Below are positions 1 through 10,146 of a stretch of DNA of 64,000 nt, piece after piece. The number at the start of each line of letters is the position of its first letter. The first letter of the stretch is position 1. The DNA comes from Tupaia tana (Eukaryota; Chordata; Mammalia; Scandentia; Tupaiidae). The notes under the pieces are model-generated. The model made no database searches. It was not told the origin of the DNA and saw nothing but the letters and a program-made list of their open reading frames with translations. Position numbers and translations under genes: made by a program. Where the stretch lies: positions 80,176,059 through 80,240,058 of the forward strand of contig JAKSZU010000016.1 of the NCBI GenBank assembly GCA_026018925.1, written 5' to 3'.

Positions 1-142
1 TTTGCATCCTGAGACCTCTCTGGACATAGCAGGCGCACGTGTGCCCATGACTCGGGGCTAGCTGAAGCTCGGGCTCCATCATGTGAGTGCCTGTCGAGGG
101 TACTTGTCTCTGTCTCTCTTGTTCATGGAAGAAAGAAAGAAA
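1..142 (+). mobile_element. SINE family B, 3' part, cut by window edge
   Basis: The segment matches the second half of the other family B copies: a GTGTGCCC stretch, a TCTCTGTCTCTCTTGTTCATGG stretch of the kind that precedes the tail, then a GAAAGAAAGAAAC tail. The tRNA-like head lies outside the window. A family A SINE follows directly. The assignment comes from aligning by eye with the copies near 22.1, 26.2 and 60.0 kb. Confidence 0.6.
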
Positions 143-328
143 CATGGGCCAGCTGGTGGTGTGATGGTTAAGGCACTGGACCCCACATGGCCCACTGCAT
201 GGTTTGAGTTCCAGACCCAGTGACTTTAAAAGCACACCAGGTGCATGCGTGTGCCCGAAATCCTGAAAGGAAAATGTAGCCATCCTTCTGGAAGGGGCTC
301 TTTCTTTCCTTCTCCATCACCCCAGTTC
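143..328 (+). mobile_element. SINE family A long, decayed, no tail
   Basis: The head GGGCCAGCTGGTGGTGTGAT and the box B-like GGTTTGAGTTCC are clear, followed by the CACACCAGGTGCATGCGTGTG body. The body is shortened after AATCCTGAAAGG, and the usual A-tail and TSD are missing. It is an old or truncated copy. Confidence 0.7.
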
Positions 329-1969
329 TATGCCAGTTATGGTGTCCCTTCTCATAACAAAAACTGGCAAGCTCAAAGAAACCCTACACACTGCCCCCAT
401 GTGACATTAAGATTCCCTTTGGAATTCTCATCTCTGCTCTTTTAAACACATTGTTTTCTAAACTGAACAAAAGGAAGATTCGGATCATCTCAGACACCAT
501 AGCTTGTTTGACAGGTGCTGCCATCTAGGAAAACAAACACAAAACCAAAAAAGTGATGAGACTGAAGAGGATTATAAAGAAAGTGTTGTGATACCCAAGA
601 CTAACGACGTGCAAGGCATGTCAGCAAAGGGATACATTTAACTGGATTAAATTTAAAGGACGTGTATCTTTTACACAATTAAAGTTAACGGTAGGTCCTG
701 GCAATTTCCACCCCAATGAATAGCCTGATAGAGCTTGTCAATAAGATAACAGGTAATAAGGGATGTGACTAGAGGGCCCTTCCCGTCTCCATGTGTCGCT
801 ATTGCTCTCTTCATTCCCCAGCTAAGCATCGACCACAGCTCACGTACAGCCTGGGGTTTAATCAGCACCCTAACTGTGAGAAGCCCTGTGCATTAAATAC
901 AGTGCCTTTCCCGAGTTCAAAGAAGTCACATTTTAAGGCCAAGGTTTAGATGCAAATACGAAAGATGTGGTTCTCAGGAAAAAAATATCAAACATGACCA
1001 GGAAGGACCCCTGCTACCTGCCTAAAATAAATGTGTCCCAGAGAAGATTTCCTCTGATCTCTGCTTTAGAGAGATTGGCCGTCTTATTCGAAACCTCAAA
1101 AAGCTGTCACATTTATTATATTTCTGGAAGTCTGTAGATGACGACTGTTTCTTTCTTTTCCTCTCCTTCAGGGGCAAAAAAAAAAGTGTTATTCTGCCTG
1201 ATTTCCAGGAAGAATATTTTATGAGTATGATAAGAAAAAAAAATAAGCACAATTTATCTGTTGTTATCAGCAATTAAAGATACTTTATCTAATTACTATG
1301 GAAGATGGTACCATTTGACAATCATCTCTGACAAACTGATCATTATCAGTAATTTATAACCAGTTTCTTGGTTAATTGTCCTCAGGAAGGAAAGGAAAAG
1401 CCATTTGTAAGGAAAAATAAGTAGACATTAACAACTGCGGAGTTTGTTATGAATGTGATTATAAATCACCAACCAGGGCTGGTAATGATTCTTGGGAAGA
1501 GGAGAGGATGCAAACAATTCAGACATTAGATCCAACTTTAAGGAACTTGGCTGAGGGAAGAACACTTCATAATGAACTTTCCTCACCAATTAAAATGAAG
1601 CATAGCTTGTCTCCCCTTAGAAGAGTATCATATGCTTTAATCTCAAGGTGGGGGAGTGGGGCGAGTGAGGCACACGATCTGCATTAGCAGGCAGGGCTCA
1701 TTATAATACACGTGCCCAGGCACTCCCACGCGTCCCCTCTCTTGCCAGAATTACTCTGAGTGAAGAGAATGGCTCCTCCCTCACTTTGGAATCCACTCAC
1801 CACACTTTGAGTTAAAATTTGAAAACTGCCTGGACCATTCACAATGGACTTGTGAGTCAAGGTCTATATTTGAACTTGGCAAGGCCAGTTGCAAGCTCAA
1901 GAACTCCGGGCGAGGTATGGAGCCTGTGCATTTGTGAAAGAGGGAGGGATGTGTACCTGGGAAAGGGAT
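329..1969. other. Unique sequence, no gene seen
   Basis: About 1.6 kb with no repeat I can name. Reading frames on both strands are short and broken. There is no CpG island, splice-bounded ORF or structured RNA that I can recognise. It may hold very old repeat fragments. Confidence 0.4.
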
Positions 1970-2622
1970 GGGAATGCGCCCCCTCAAAAAGATAAGGCGA
2001 ACCCCCAACCTCTGGGGCCTGGTGATGTAAAACTTGGAAACAGTGTCTCTGCAGGAGTCATCGAGTTAAGGTGAAGTCATTAGGGTGAGCCCTATTAGAA
2101 CAGGTGCCCTCAGAAGGAGGAGAACTTTGGACACTGAGACAGAAATACAGAGGATGGCGATGACAGGAAGACCCCGAGGAGACAGCCATGTGAGAGGACA
2201 GGCAGAGAGAGTTCCTTGGCTCCGAGTCAAGGAACTCCAGAGCTTGTTGGCCAACCACCAGAAGTTAGGAAGATGCAGAAAAGCTTTCCCTGTAGGTGAC
2301 AGAGGAAGCATGGCCCTACCAACACCTTGAGTTTGGGGCCTTAGTCCAGAACTATGAAGCAATACGTTTTCCTGTTTTTGTTTTGTTTTTTAAATTATTT
2401 TACATTTACTGATTGATAGATTGATTGATTTAAATTTGAGCAGAGAGGGACAGAGCAAGAGAGTGAGAAAGCAAGCTGCCAGGTCCAGGAATCGAACCAC
2501 CAGGGGCCATGTGGGAGTCCAGCGCCCCTAACCACCACACCACCTGCCAGCCCCCATTTCTGTTTTTTAGCCACCCAGTGTGTGGTACTTTCCTTGGCAG
2601 CCCAGGGAAGCGAACACAGTAT
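1970..2622 (+). mobile_element. MLT1-like MaLR LTR, split by a SINE
   Basis: The pieces 1970-2383 and 2556-2622 join into one LTR of the ERVL-MaLR type. The marks are GTCATTAGGGTGAGCCCTA, a GACACTGAGACAGAAATACAGAG block, CCAACACCTTGAG, and the end block TTAGCCACCCAGTGTGTGGTACTTT. These match the order in mammalian MLT1 LTRs. An antisense family A SINE interrupts it before the 3' end. Subfamily is not resolved. Confidence 0.75.
2384..2555 (-). mobile_element. SINE family A short, inside the MLT1-like LTR
   Basis: Read on the minus strand it starts GGGGGCTGGCAGGTGGTGTG, has a box B-like GGTTCGATTCC, and goes straight to the TTTCTCACTCTC pyrimidine tract and TCAAATTTAAAT tail without the long-form body. 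The flanks TTTCCTGTTTTTG and ATTTCTGTTTTTT look like a diverged TSD within LTR sequence. Confidence 0.85.
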
Positions 2623-3168
2623 GTTACATGGCCCCTGCATGGGTTAGACCGAAAGGGTTTGGGACGTGCCGAGGACAGCCTGGCAGATGACCTGTGTGTA
2701 ATGAGAATGCTGGCTCAAGTGTTCAGGAAAGATGACACTACCCACCCAAACACCAGCTAATGAGTCTTTAGGCCATAACAGTGTCTGGAATGACAGCGCT
2801 CCAGTTGAAAGAGCACAAGCTTGGTGCAGAACCGGAGAGTCAGGCCCAGTTCTTCCATTGCCAAGTTTCTATCTCGCTCTTCCATTTAAAGGTGAGCTTT
2901 GTCTAAAGCTCCTCACCTACCCCTCTGAGACAGTCCAGTGTATGCCTTCCTTGCGAAGATTCTGTGAGCCTCAGTTGGGATCCTCCACATCAAAAGCCCC
3001 TCAGGGTTTAAAGCACTTTTTTTCTCAGCAAAGCCACAGAGATGGGTTCTAGGTATACTGTGGTGAGCAGTTTAACAAGCAGCCACACAATCAGTCTGCA
3101 GTTACTGCAATGAGACCGTATAGGGGTTTGGGATGCCCCTGTACAGAGTCTAAGCCGAGACCTGATAC
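2623..3168. other. Unique sequence, no gene seen
   Basis: About 550 bp with no recognised repeat. An open frame of 106 codons at 2732-3052 has no domain or family resemblance and is treated as chance. Confidence 0.4.
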
Positions 3169-3185
3169 AAAAGTGGACCAGGTCA

Positions 3186-3443
3186 GGGACCAGCAGTTAG
3201 CGTAATAGCTGTGTCGCTGGACTCCCACGTAGTCGACTGCAGTTCAAGTCCTGGACCTGGCGGCTTAAACTCACACCGGGCGTGTGTGCATGCGTGCCCA
3301 AGATCCCGAAAGGAGAATGGACGAGAAGGGATTGCGGCGTGGCCATCCCCCCTGGAGGGTGATTTCTCACTTTCTGTCTCCCTGTCTCTCTTTGTCTTTC
3401 TGGCCAGCACACGTGCCCTATGGCAAACACCTCTCCAAAGAAA
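3186..3443 (+). mobile_element. SINE family A long, young-type
   Basis: Near-intact copy from GGGACCAGCAGTTAGCGTAAT through the CCCCCCTGG block to CACCTCTCCAAAG and an A-run. A 17-bp TSD, AAAAGTGGACC(A/G)GGTCA, sits at 3169-3185 and 3444-3460 with one mismatch. The AAAA start of the TSD fits L1-type endonuclease priming. Confidence 0.95.
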
Positions 3444-3460
3444 AAAAGTGGACCGGGTCA

Positions 3461-4141
3461 GCAGATGGAGGCAGAAAACTCCTACAGGCAGAAACAGGGC
3501 ATGTGTCTTCAAGGCCAGAGCAAAGCGAGCATGGAGGACAGTGCAGTTAGAGCTCTAGGAATGAAGGACTGGAGACAGACAGTGTTTGGAGAGAAAGGGA
3601 GGGGACAGATGATGCTGGGATTATAGGCCAAGGTGTCTACTTTTATTCCGTCTTTGGTCTTTATTCAAGGCTGGGGAGGGGGAAGGGATGGTGAAAAGCC
3701 ACCAGGTTTGAATATTAAAGGCTCACTCAGACCACTGTACAAGGACTGGGTCAGGAGGAGTGGGAACAGGGAGATCAGTGAGGAGGTTGGCAGTCCAGGA
3801 GCAGGTAGCCTGGATTCAAGTACGATGAAGCCAAGAAATGACAGTGACGCTACGACTGGACAGATTTTGTGACATTATTTGGAGGAAAGCCATTATTATT
3901 ACTTTCATCTCCTAATTTATTTCAACTTGTCCTCATAGCGTGCCTCCTGCCAGTTTCCTGACAGATGGCCAACCTTAAAAAAAAATTCATTAGCGTAAAC
4001 TGAATAACCTATGCTCAATCACCCTTTCCTACATCCCCTATGAAAAATACATTCTTAATTAATAACCATAAAAGCAGACATGTGCCAACATGCTATGGGG
4101 CAAAGGTAACAGATTCCACGTCCGACGAGAACAATAACAAC
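3461..4141. other. Unique sequence, no gene seen
   Basis: No recognised repeat, no convincing ORF. Local purine-rich tracts only. Confidence 0.4.
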
Positions 4142-4300
4142 ACGGGCATTGGGTGCCCTCCAGTGACTGTGCCCGGGGTCATTTGTTTGCACAGTAACTG
4201 ACAGATGAGTATTAGCGTCTCCATGTCACAAGTGAGGAAAACTAAGGTCTGGCAAGGTGAAGCAACTTGTCTAAAGGCCCACAGGTAGGGTGGGGTTCAT
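4142..4300 (-). mobile_element. MIR fragment
   Basis: Read as given it follows the antisense MIR consensus: a counterpart of CCATTTTACAGATGAGGAAAC (here CCATGTCACAAGTGAGGAAAAC), then GGTGAAGCAACTTGTCTAAAGG and CACAGGTAGG. Both flanks are eroded. Confidence 0.65.
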
Positions 4301-4569
4301 TTGCAGTAAGTGAGTGGTAAATAGGTCTTCAAATGCATCAAGTCTCTTCTGGGGAGCCATAAAGTTAAAGAAAACAGCAGCTAAATCAACGACATTGGAA
4401 GTTAAGAAAACATCGAGGGGTTGCTTAAAATCAATTATAATGAAATCAGAGGGAACCCACAGGTAGAATTGCTATGAAATCCTATGAAGCACTAAAGGAC
4501 AGTGTTTCCAAGAGCATCATTCAACCTAAACTGCACAGCAAAGCTGAGAAATAATTTGGGTGCATATAT
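4301..4569. other. Unique sequence, no gene seen
   Basis: A+T-rich, no recognised repeat or ORF. Confidence 0.35.
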
Positions 4570-4695
4570 GAGTGTCTTCAAAAAGTTCATGGAACATAAG
4601 AATCATGAAAAAAAAATGTATGGTTTTCTATTTATTTTTGTACCAAAATAAACTTGCATTTAATTCCATTTTTGTACCTTTTTGAAGCCTCTCCT
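4570..4695. mobile_element. Mariner-type MITE (MADE/Hsmar2-like)
   Basis: About 126 bp with inverted ends: the left end GTCTTCAAAAAGTTCATGGA, and the right end reading GAGAGGCTTCAAAAAGG on the opposite strand. The interior has ACCAAAATAAACTTGCATTTAATTCCATTTTT, also present in the element near 9.5 kb. It has no coding capacity and would have depended on a mariner transposase. The family name rests on memory of the TIR. Confidence 0.55.
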
Positions 4696-6565
4696 AATTA
4701 CCAAGTGTTTCTTGGTGTGGCAGTGGGAAAATGGTTCTTTTTTCCCATAGTAACACTTCTGCTACTGTCTAGACTGCCTTGATTTGAATACATTCAAAGC
4801 TTGCAGATTAATTTCTTGTAAGCATCTATCTTATAAGCCTGGAAGTACCTCCCTACCCCTCAAGTGGGGCCTAAAAACCATAAAATGGGTGCCACTTTTC
4901 AATAAGGCCCGCTGTCCTTGGCAGCCACTGGGTGTCTAAGTGTCGCATCCCCTATGACCTGAGGATGCAGAGGTGAGGACGAGCAGGAGGATTCTCACAC
5001 CCCGGCAGTCTGCAGTCTGTGATGGCACAAAGCAGAGACCCTCAGCAAAGGCTCTCCTGCGCTTGTTCACACCTGGCAAAGGTGAGAAGCCACAGACACA
5101 GTGTTTTCCTGATCACTCCCCTTTATCCCTTTCTAGGCTTAAAAGGAAAACGCCCTGGGCTTTTTCTGTCCCCTGAATGCTAAGGTGACCTTTCTGTCTT
5201 CAACTTGCCTGTGTCCCTCTTTTCCTCTTGTAGTGTACCCAGCATGGATGCTGCTGCTGCTCCCAGGATAAAACCTGCTACATTTTAGAAAACTCAGCTG
5301 ACAGGGAGTTTAGGCAAAGACCCTAACTCCCTCTAAGATGTTTTGGAGTGAACCCGGGGAAAGATTTTCGCAGGATCTTGTACATCTCCGCACCCCACTC
5401 CCAAGGTCTCTCTCTTCAACCAGGGGAAAATCACCCAGGCTGGAAGGGCATCTAAGTGGGAAACAAAAATCAGGGCAGCCAAGTTCCTCTCTGAGCCGCA
5501 GTGTGGTCTACCAAGAGCAAAGCCCAAAGTGCGGGGAGAGGAGGTCTCGGGGAGGGAAGAAAAGGCTCCCTCGCTGAGCCGGAAGGCATGGCTGACAAAG
5601 GAAATCTGCCTTCAGGCAGGCCCCGCTTGTGCCCACACAGGAAGGTAAATACAGTCCGAGGGGTTCCCGCTCTTCCATCTTTTCAAGTCACAGGCAGTAA
5701 GTATCTTAATGACGGGCAGCTGTTCTGATGCCCAGGGATCCTGAATTCATAAGCTAAAGGCTGGATGGAACAGACACCATCCTTAGAATTTTAAGCATTA
5801 AGCCAAAACGATTTTTCTTCCCCTCCTAAAGAATCCTGACATGTCCCACCTAAGGGGTGGGGTAAAAATGGGCCACATTGTAAGTACCCTTCTCATCGTC
5901 TGCTAAACAGCTCATTTCAATTGGAAATGCACAAACTATTGATCGAAATTGGCTTGGATGTGATCGCTGGCAAAGGATAGACTGGCCGGGGAAGGGACGC
6001 CAAAGAAGAGGAATGATGAACAGCAGGTGTCAGGGAGCAGAGAGATGTCACACTGTGATGACAAACATCCTTTCAAACTGTGACTCAACACTGTGTGGTC
6101 CCCATTGATGTACCAAGAGGAAGTCAATAGTAGGTAATGAAGTTCGCAGACAAGTCTTATAAAAGGAGACCTGTGGCACCCACGGGGGGCAGAACGGGTA
6201 TCTGAAACCGCAGTCCCATGCGGGGAGGCCGAACGTGCTGTCCCCCACCGAGACATCCTCCTCCAGCTCTGTGGAAAGTAAGCAGCAGGGTGACCCACCA
6301 CGACACACCTGTACTCACCCCTGAAGGTGCCCACCCCCAGGTCCAGCCCCCTGCAGACGGTTACAGGAGAAAGAGAAGAAATGGATAAGCATCCGCTCTC
6401 TGGTCAGGCCTGGCTTGCAGATCTCAGGCTGTTTTGAAAACAGAGGTCAGCCAAGGCTGTGAGTACCAGTTGTATAGCCCAAAGCAACTCTCTCCCTGGC
6501 TTCATCCATTCAGATGCCCAAGATGAAAAATGGAGGTTATCTCTAAATCGTTTTGCTCATCTCTG
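4696..6565. other. Unique sequence, no gene seen
   Basis: About 1.9 kb without a nameable repeat. Frames of 60-130 codons occur on both strands, for example 5936-6334 minus, but they lack domains, composition bias or splice-site context that would support coding. Confidence 0.4.
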
Positions 6566-7312
6566 ACACTAAGTCTAGAGGCAAGTTCTTACCTTCCTGC
6601 CCAGCACACATCCCGAATCGGTCTTCATCTCCTCCCACTGTGGTCATCCCAGTGCCACCAACAGCCTCTCTTCCTGACCAAAGGCACTGCCTCCTAAGGG
6701 TTGTCCTTGCTCCCCCTGCCCAGACCCATCACAATCAAATCTCTACAAACATGCCAGTTTTTAAAGAGATGTCATAGGACTTCTCTAATACTTACAGTGT
6801 CTTTCCATTGCATTGAGGAAAAAAATATCCCAGGCCAGCCAGCGGCATGGTGGCTAAGGCACCTGGCACCTACATGGACCAGGCACAAAATCCTGGTGTG
6901 TGCACAAAATCCTCAAATGAGGGAGAAATAGAGGAGAAAGGATTGTGCACGGCCATTTCCCGTGCGGCGTGCTTTCTCACTTTCCCTCTCTCTGTCTCTC
7001 TCTGGTGAGTGCATGTGCCCTCTGTCAAAAAAAAAAAATTTTTTTTTGAATGTACACACATTCCCTAAGTCCTGCTGGTCTTCCTTTCACTCTGCCCTGT
7101 GTTAGGTTCTACCACATTGCTCTGTGTCACTGGTGTCTCGACACTCCCAGCTCATCGCTAACTTACCCGTTCTTCATCTGGTTCCTGCTCTATGACAGAA
7201 GCTCCACGCAAGCAGGACTTTCCAGGCTGCGCCATTGCCATACTCCTATTTAGACAGTATTTGGCACTTACTCAGAGCTCAGTAAATGCTCGTTAGATGA
7301 ACTAGTGGTGGC
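6566..7312 (+). mobile_element. L2 LINE 3' end, split by a SINE
   Basis: Pyrimidine-rich L2 body text at 6566-6831 resumes after the SINE and ends at about 7312 with the L2 3' signature: a GACAGAAGCTCCACGCAAGCAGG block, TTGGCACTTACTCAGAGCTCAGTAAATGCTCG and a terminal GATGAACT. The 3' 130 bp is the secure part. The upstream part is inferred. Confidence 0.6.
6832..7038 (+). mobile_element. SINE family A long, diverged
   Basis: The head CAGGCCAGCCAGCGGCATGGTGG, body AAATCCTCAAATGAGGG...GAGGAGAAAGG, and end GGTGAGTGCATGTGCCC with an A-run then a T-run. No clear TSD. It sits in L2 sequence. Confidence 0.8.
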
Positions 7313-7800
7313 CGGGTCCCGATCTGTGCAATGAGGAGCTGAGTCCGCTGCTCTCGGAGTCCTCCCGAGGTTAGTCTGGGACAGACCAGTCAGTGCCCCA
7401 CCCCACCTCACATGGGGGGCCGGCGGCCATTCTGCGCTGTGCAGACTAGGCGGCTTCTAATCTGTGCTCTCCCGTCAGCTTACTGGGTAACTTCAGGATG
7501 TTTTCCCTTTCCGAAAACAGAGTTTTTCTTTATTTAGAAATATCCTAGAGCTCTTCCAGCTCTAAAAGTGTCATTATCTTGGATCCTCTTTCTAAATGCA
7601 CTTAATTCATTCGTCCTTGCTCTCCGTCCTGCCTTATAATGTGGGAATATTTGGAGGCTCTGGGCAGGGATTTCCTCTGATACCAGATAATCACAGATCT
7701 CCATTCCAAGGAATCAGAGAACAGACACTGTCATGGATTTATAATGTAGAAATATGATTAATATAATTTAAAATAATCTACTAGTAGTTTCTCTAGAGAG
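7313..7800. other. Unique sequence; possible MIR trace near 7440-7510
   Basis: Mostly unassigned. AGCTTACTGGGTAACTTCAGG followed by TTTTCCCTTTCC recalls the centre of MIR, but too little remains to call it. Confidence 0.3.

Positions 7801-7834
<34 letters not shown>
7801..7834 (+). repeat. Poly(A) run of 34
   Basis: An uninterrupted A run following CTCTAGAGAG. No SINE or processed transcript is recognisable immediately upstream, so its origin is unclear. Length may be affected by assembly. Confidence 0.9.
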
Positions 7835-7835
<1 letters not shown>

Positions 7836-7884
7836 AAACTTCAGCTAGAGTAAGACAAACCAGTTTTTAAAAAGTGCTGTTTTA

Positions 7885-8126
7885 GGAGCCAGTAGGTGGC
7901 ATGGTGGTTAAGGGTCTGGACATGGCCACCCATGGTTTGAGTCCCAGACCTTGAAAAGCATACCAGGTGCATGTGTGTGCATGGACAAAAATACCCGAAG
8001 AATGGACGAGAAAGGATTCTGGCATGGCCATCCCCCCTGGGGGAAGGGTGTTTCTCACTTTTCCTGTCTCTCTCAGGAAAACACATACACTCTATGGCAA
8101 AAACAAAACAAAACAAACGAACAAAA
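7885..8126 (+). mobile_element. SINE family A long, first of a stack of three
   Basis: The head GGAGCCAGTAGGTGGCATGG, box B-like GGTTTGAGTCCC, the CCCCCCTGGGGG block and a CAAAACAAAACAAACG tail. A probable TSD CTGTTTTA lies just before the head and again after the tail at about 8129. Confidence 0.88.
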
Positions 8127-8149
8127 ACCTGTTTTAAATTAGTAATTAT

Positions 8150-8300
8150 GGGGGCCAGCAGGTGGCATGGTGGTTAAGGGCGCTGGACTCCCACATGGCC
8201 TACTACAGTTCAAGTCTCGGACCTGGCGGCTTCTTTCTCACTTTCCCTCTCTTTCTCTCTCTCATTCTGTCTCTCTCTGGTAAAATAAAAATAAATAAAG
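8150..8300 (+). mobile_element. SINE family A short, second of the stack
   Basis: The head GGGGGCCAGCAGGTGGCATGG and box B-like GTTCAAGTCTC, then CTGGCGGCTT goes directly to TTTCTCACTTTCCC, with AAAATAAAAATAAATAAAG as tail. The diverged duplication AGTAATTAT/AGTAGTTAT flanks it. Confidence 0.9.
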
Positions 8301-8320
8301 TAGTTATTTTAAAAAATTAG

Positions 8321-8492
8321 GGACCAGCAGGTGGCGTGGTGGTTAAGGCACTGGACACTCCCACATGGCTGACCAGGGTTCAAGTCCTGAATCTGGTGGC
8401 TTGCTTTCTCACTTCCTCTCTCTCTCACTCTCACCCTCTGTCTCTCTCTGGTCAAACTAAAAACTAAATGAATGAATGAATAAAATAAAATA
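8321..8492 (+). mobile_element. SINE family A short, third of the stack
   Basis: The head GGACCAGCAGGTGGCGTGGT, the pyrimidine tract, and a tail with (AATG)n and AAAATAAAAT. The duplication TTATTTTAAAAAATTAG before the head and TTATTTAAAAAAAAATTAG after the tail is a TSD, so this copy went into the A+T-rich tail region of its neighbour. Confidence 0.9.
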
Positions 8493-8600
8493 ATTATTTA
8501 AAAAAAAATTAGTAATTAAATTAACAAAATTAAAAATATGACCACGTTTTAAGCATTGTTTTACAAAGTTGTCATCACAGACATCCAGATTTGGCATTCT

Positions 8601-8864
8601 TTTTTTTTGGAGAGGTTTTTGCTATAGGGCACATGCACTCACCAGAAAGACAGAGAGAGATAGAGAGACAGAAAGCGAGAAATCACCCCCCAGGGGTGAT
8701 GGCCACACCATAATCCCCTCTCCTCCATTCTCCTCTCAGGATCTTGGGCACGCATGCACACGCACCCGGCATGAGTTTAAGCCACTGGGTTCGGGACTCA
8801 GACTGTGGTGGACTACATGGGAGTCCAGCTACATAGCCATAGCCATTATGCTAAATGCTGGTCC
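8601..8864 (-). mobile_element. SINE family A long
   Basis: Complete minus-strand copy, tail at left (T-run, GGAGAGGTTTTTGCTATAGGG) and head at right (ATTATGCTAAATGCTGGTCC). The 16-bp TSD CCAGATTTGG(C/T)ATTCT at 8585-8600 and 8865-8880 has a single mismatch. The head carries a small duplication, ATAGCCATAGCCAT. Confidence 0.96.
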
Positions 8865-8880
8865 CCAGATTTGGTATTCT

Positions 8881-9296
8881 GAGGAAGCTGGATAGAGGCT
8901 GAGCTGGGCTATTTCTTAGAGCCAATCAGCTTATCTGTGGCTACACCTGAATAAGTGACACTGAAGGATTTCACAAGACCTAAGGTCAAACCCTGTTTTC
9001 AGGAATGTTCAAGTATATGAAGTGTCCATCAACATAAAACCCGCCTGCAGAGTCACAGGCTGGACTCCCAGACACACACAAAGCAGGCATCGCACCAGAG
9101 GCATGGACCACCGCAGACGTGGTGAAGGCAGTCAGCTTCATTTCATGAGAAGACACGCCTAAGGCCCACACAGGGCAGAAACTGAGCCATGTGGGGTGGC
9201 AACAGTCACCTGAAAGTAATAAAGTTTCCTCTTAAAACATGAACTTTTCTTTCTTAAGTGGGCTATTGAAGAAAATATTCAAAAATTATATTTAAA
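8881..9296. other. Unique sequence, no gene seen
   Basis: No recognised repeat or supported ORF. Confidence 0.35.
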
Positions 9297-9575
9297 CTTT
9301 GTTCAAAAGTTCATGAGGAAGGAAAAAGATAATGAGCTAGTAAAAGGAAAACGAGAGAAATTTAAAAGAAGTGGAAATGGTGTGCAGACGGACCAAACTA
9401 CATCACACGGTAAAGAGCATAGACAACCACAAATAAGGGGTCTCCAAAACACAAGTCTATGAGAAATGCATATCCTAATAATACTAGGCATGGATTTCAA
9501 ACCACCCTGGCACCAAAATAAACTCCTAGTTTAATTCCATTGTTTCTTGAGCTTTCTGAAGACCCCACCTAATGC
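9297..9575. mobile_element. Mariner-type element, diverged
   Basis: The left end TTCAAAAGTTCATGAGG and the right end CTTTCTGAAGACCCCACC (complement GTCTTCAGAAAG) resemble the ends of the 4570-4695 MITE. The inner block CACCAAAATAAACTCCTAGTTTAATTCCATTG is nearly the same as in that element. It is longer and unclear in the middle. Confidence 0.5.
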
Positions 9576-9985
9576 AACAGCTGATGCTCAGTGTGTGCCC
9601 GACGCGGTGCTCATGCCGCATCCGCTGTGTTGTCCAATCATCAGGCAGCCCCGTAATTACTACTGCAGGGCTTGCCAGGGAAAATGGAGGGCTTACCAAA
9701 GGCTACACATCCACACGGGGCAGAATTAGGGTATAAACCTCCATTGGCCTCCCTCATTCTGCATGGTGATTCAAATGAAGTTTCGTGCCAGAGAAAAGGC
9801 TGGTCATGGTAGAGCTGTCTTCTGCATTAACACCATCAACTACTCTTTCTGCTGGGGTCAGAGGAGTCAGCTCATAGAGAGAGCAAATCACATGGGCCAC
9901 CCTATGTGAGGCAGTAAGAATGATACCTGGAATGATGTAGTACCTAGGGGGAAAAAACACCCAAAACAACAAGAACAAAACAATG
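9576..9985. other. Unique sequence, no gene seen
   Basis: No recognised repeat or supported ORF. Confidence 0.35.
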
Positions 9986-10146
9986 TGGGAGCAGCAGGTG
10001 GCATGGTGGTTAAGGTTCTGGACACTCCCACATGGCCAACCATAGTTCAAATCCCAGAACTGGTGGCTTGCTTTCTCACTGTCTCTCTCTCTCTCTGCGT
10101 ATGTCTCTCTCTGGTCAAATTAAAATAAATAAGTGAATAAATAAAA
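9986..10146 (+). mobile_element. SINE family A short
   Basis: The head GGAGCAGCAGGTGGCATGGT (one base lost), box B-like GTTCAAATCCC, TGGCTTGCTTTCTCACTG junction typical of the short form, and a TCAAATTAAAATAAATAAG tail. No clear TSD. Confidence 0.88.

Noticed and set aside
3186-3270. tRNA-like head of SINEs as tRNA genes
   Set aside because: Boxes A and B are present but the cloverleaf and anticodon arm are not intact, and each head is joined to a SINE body, tail and TSD.
5936-6334. 132-codon minus-strand ORF as a gene
   Set aside because: No family resemblance, and a shadow frame of similar length exists in the same place.
7885-8492. Three regularly placed repeats as a CRISPR array
   Set aside because: They are 150-250 bp SINEs with tails and TSDs, not short direct repeats with spacers.
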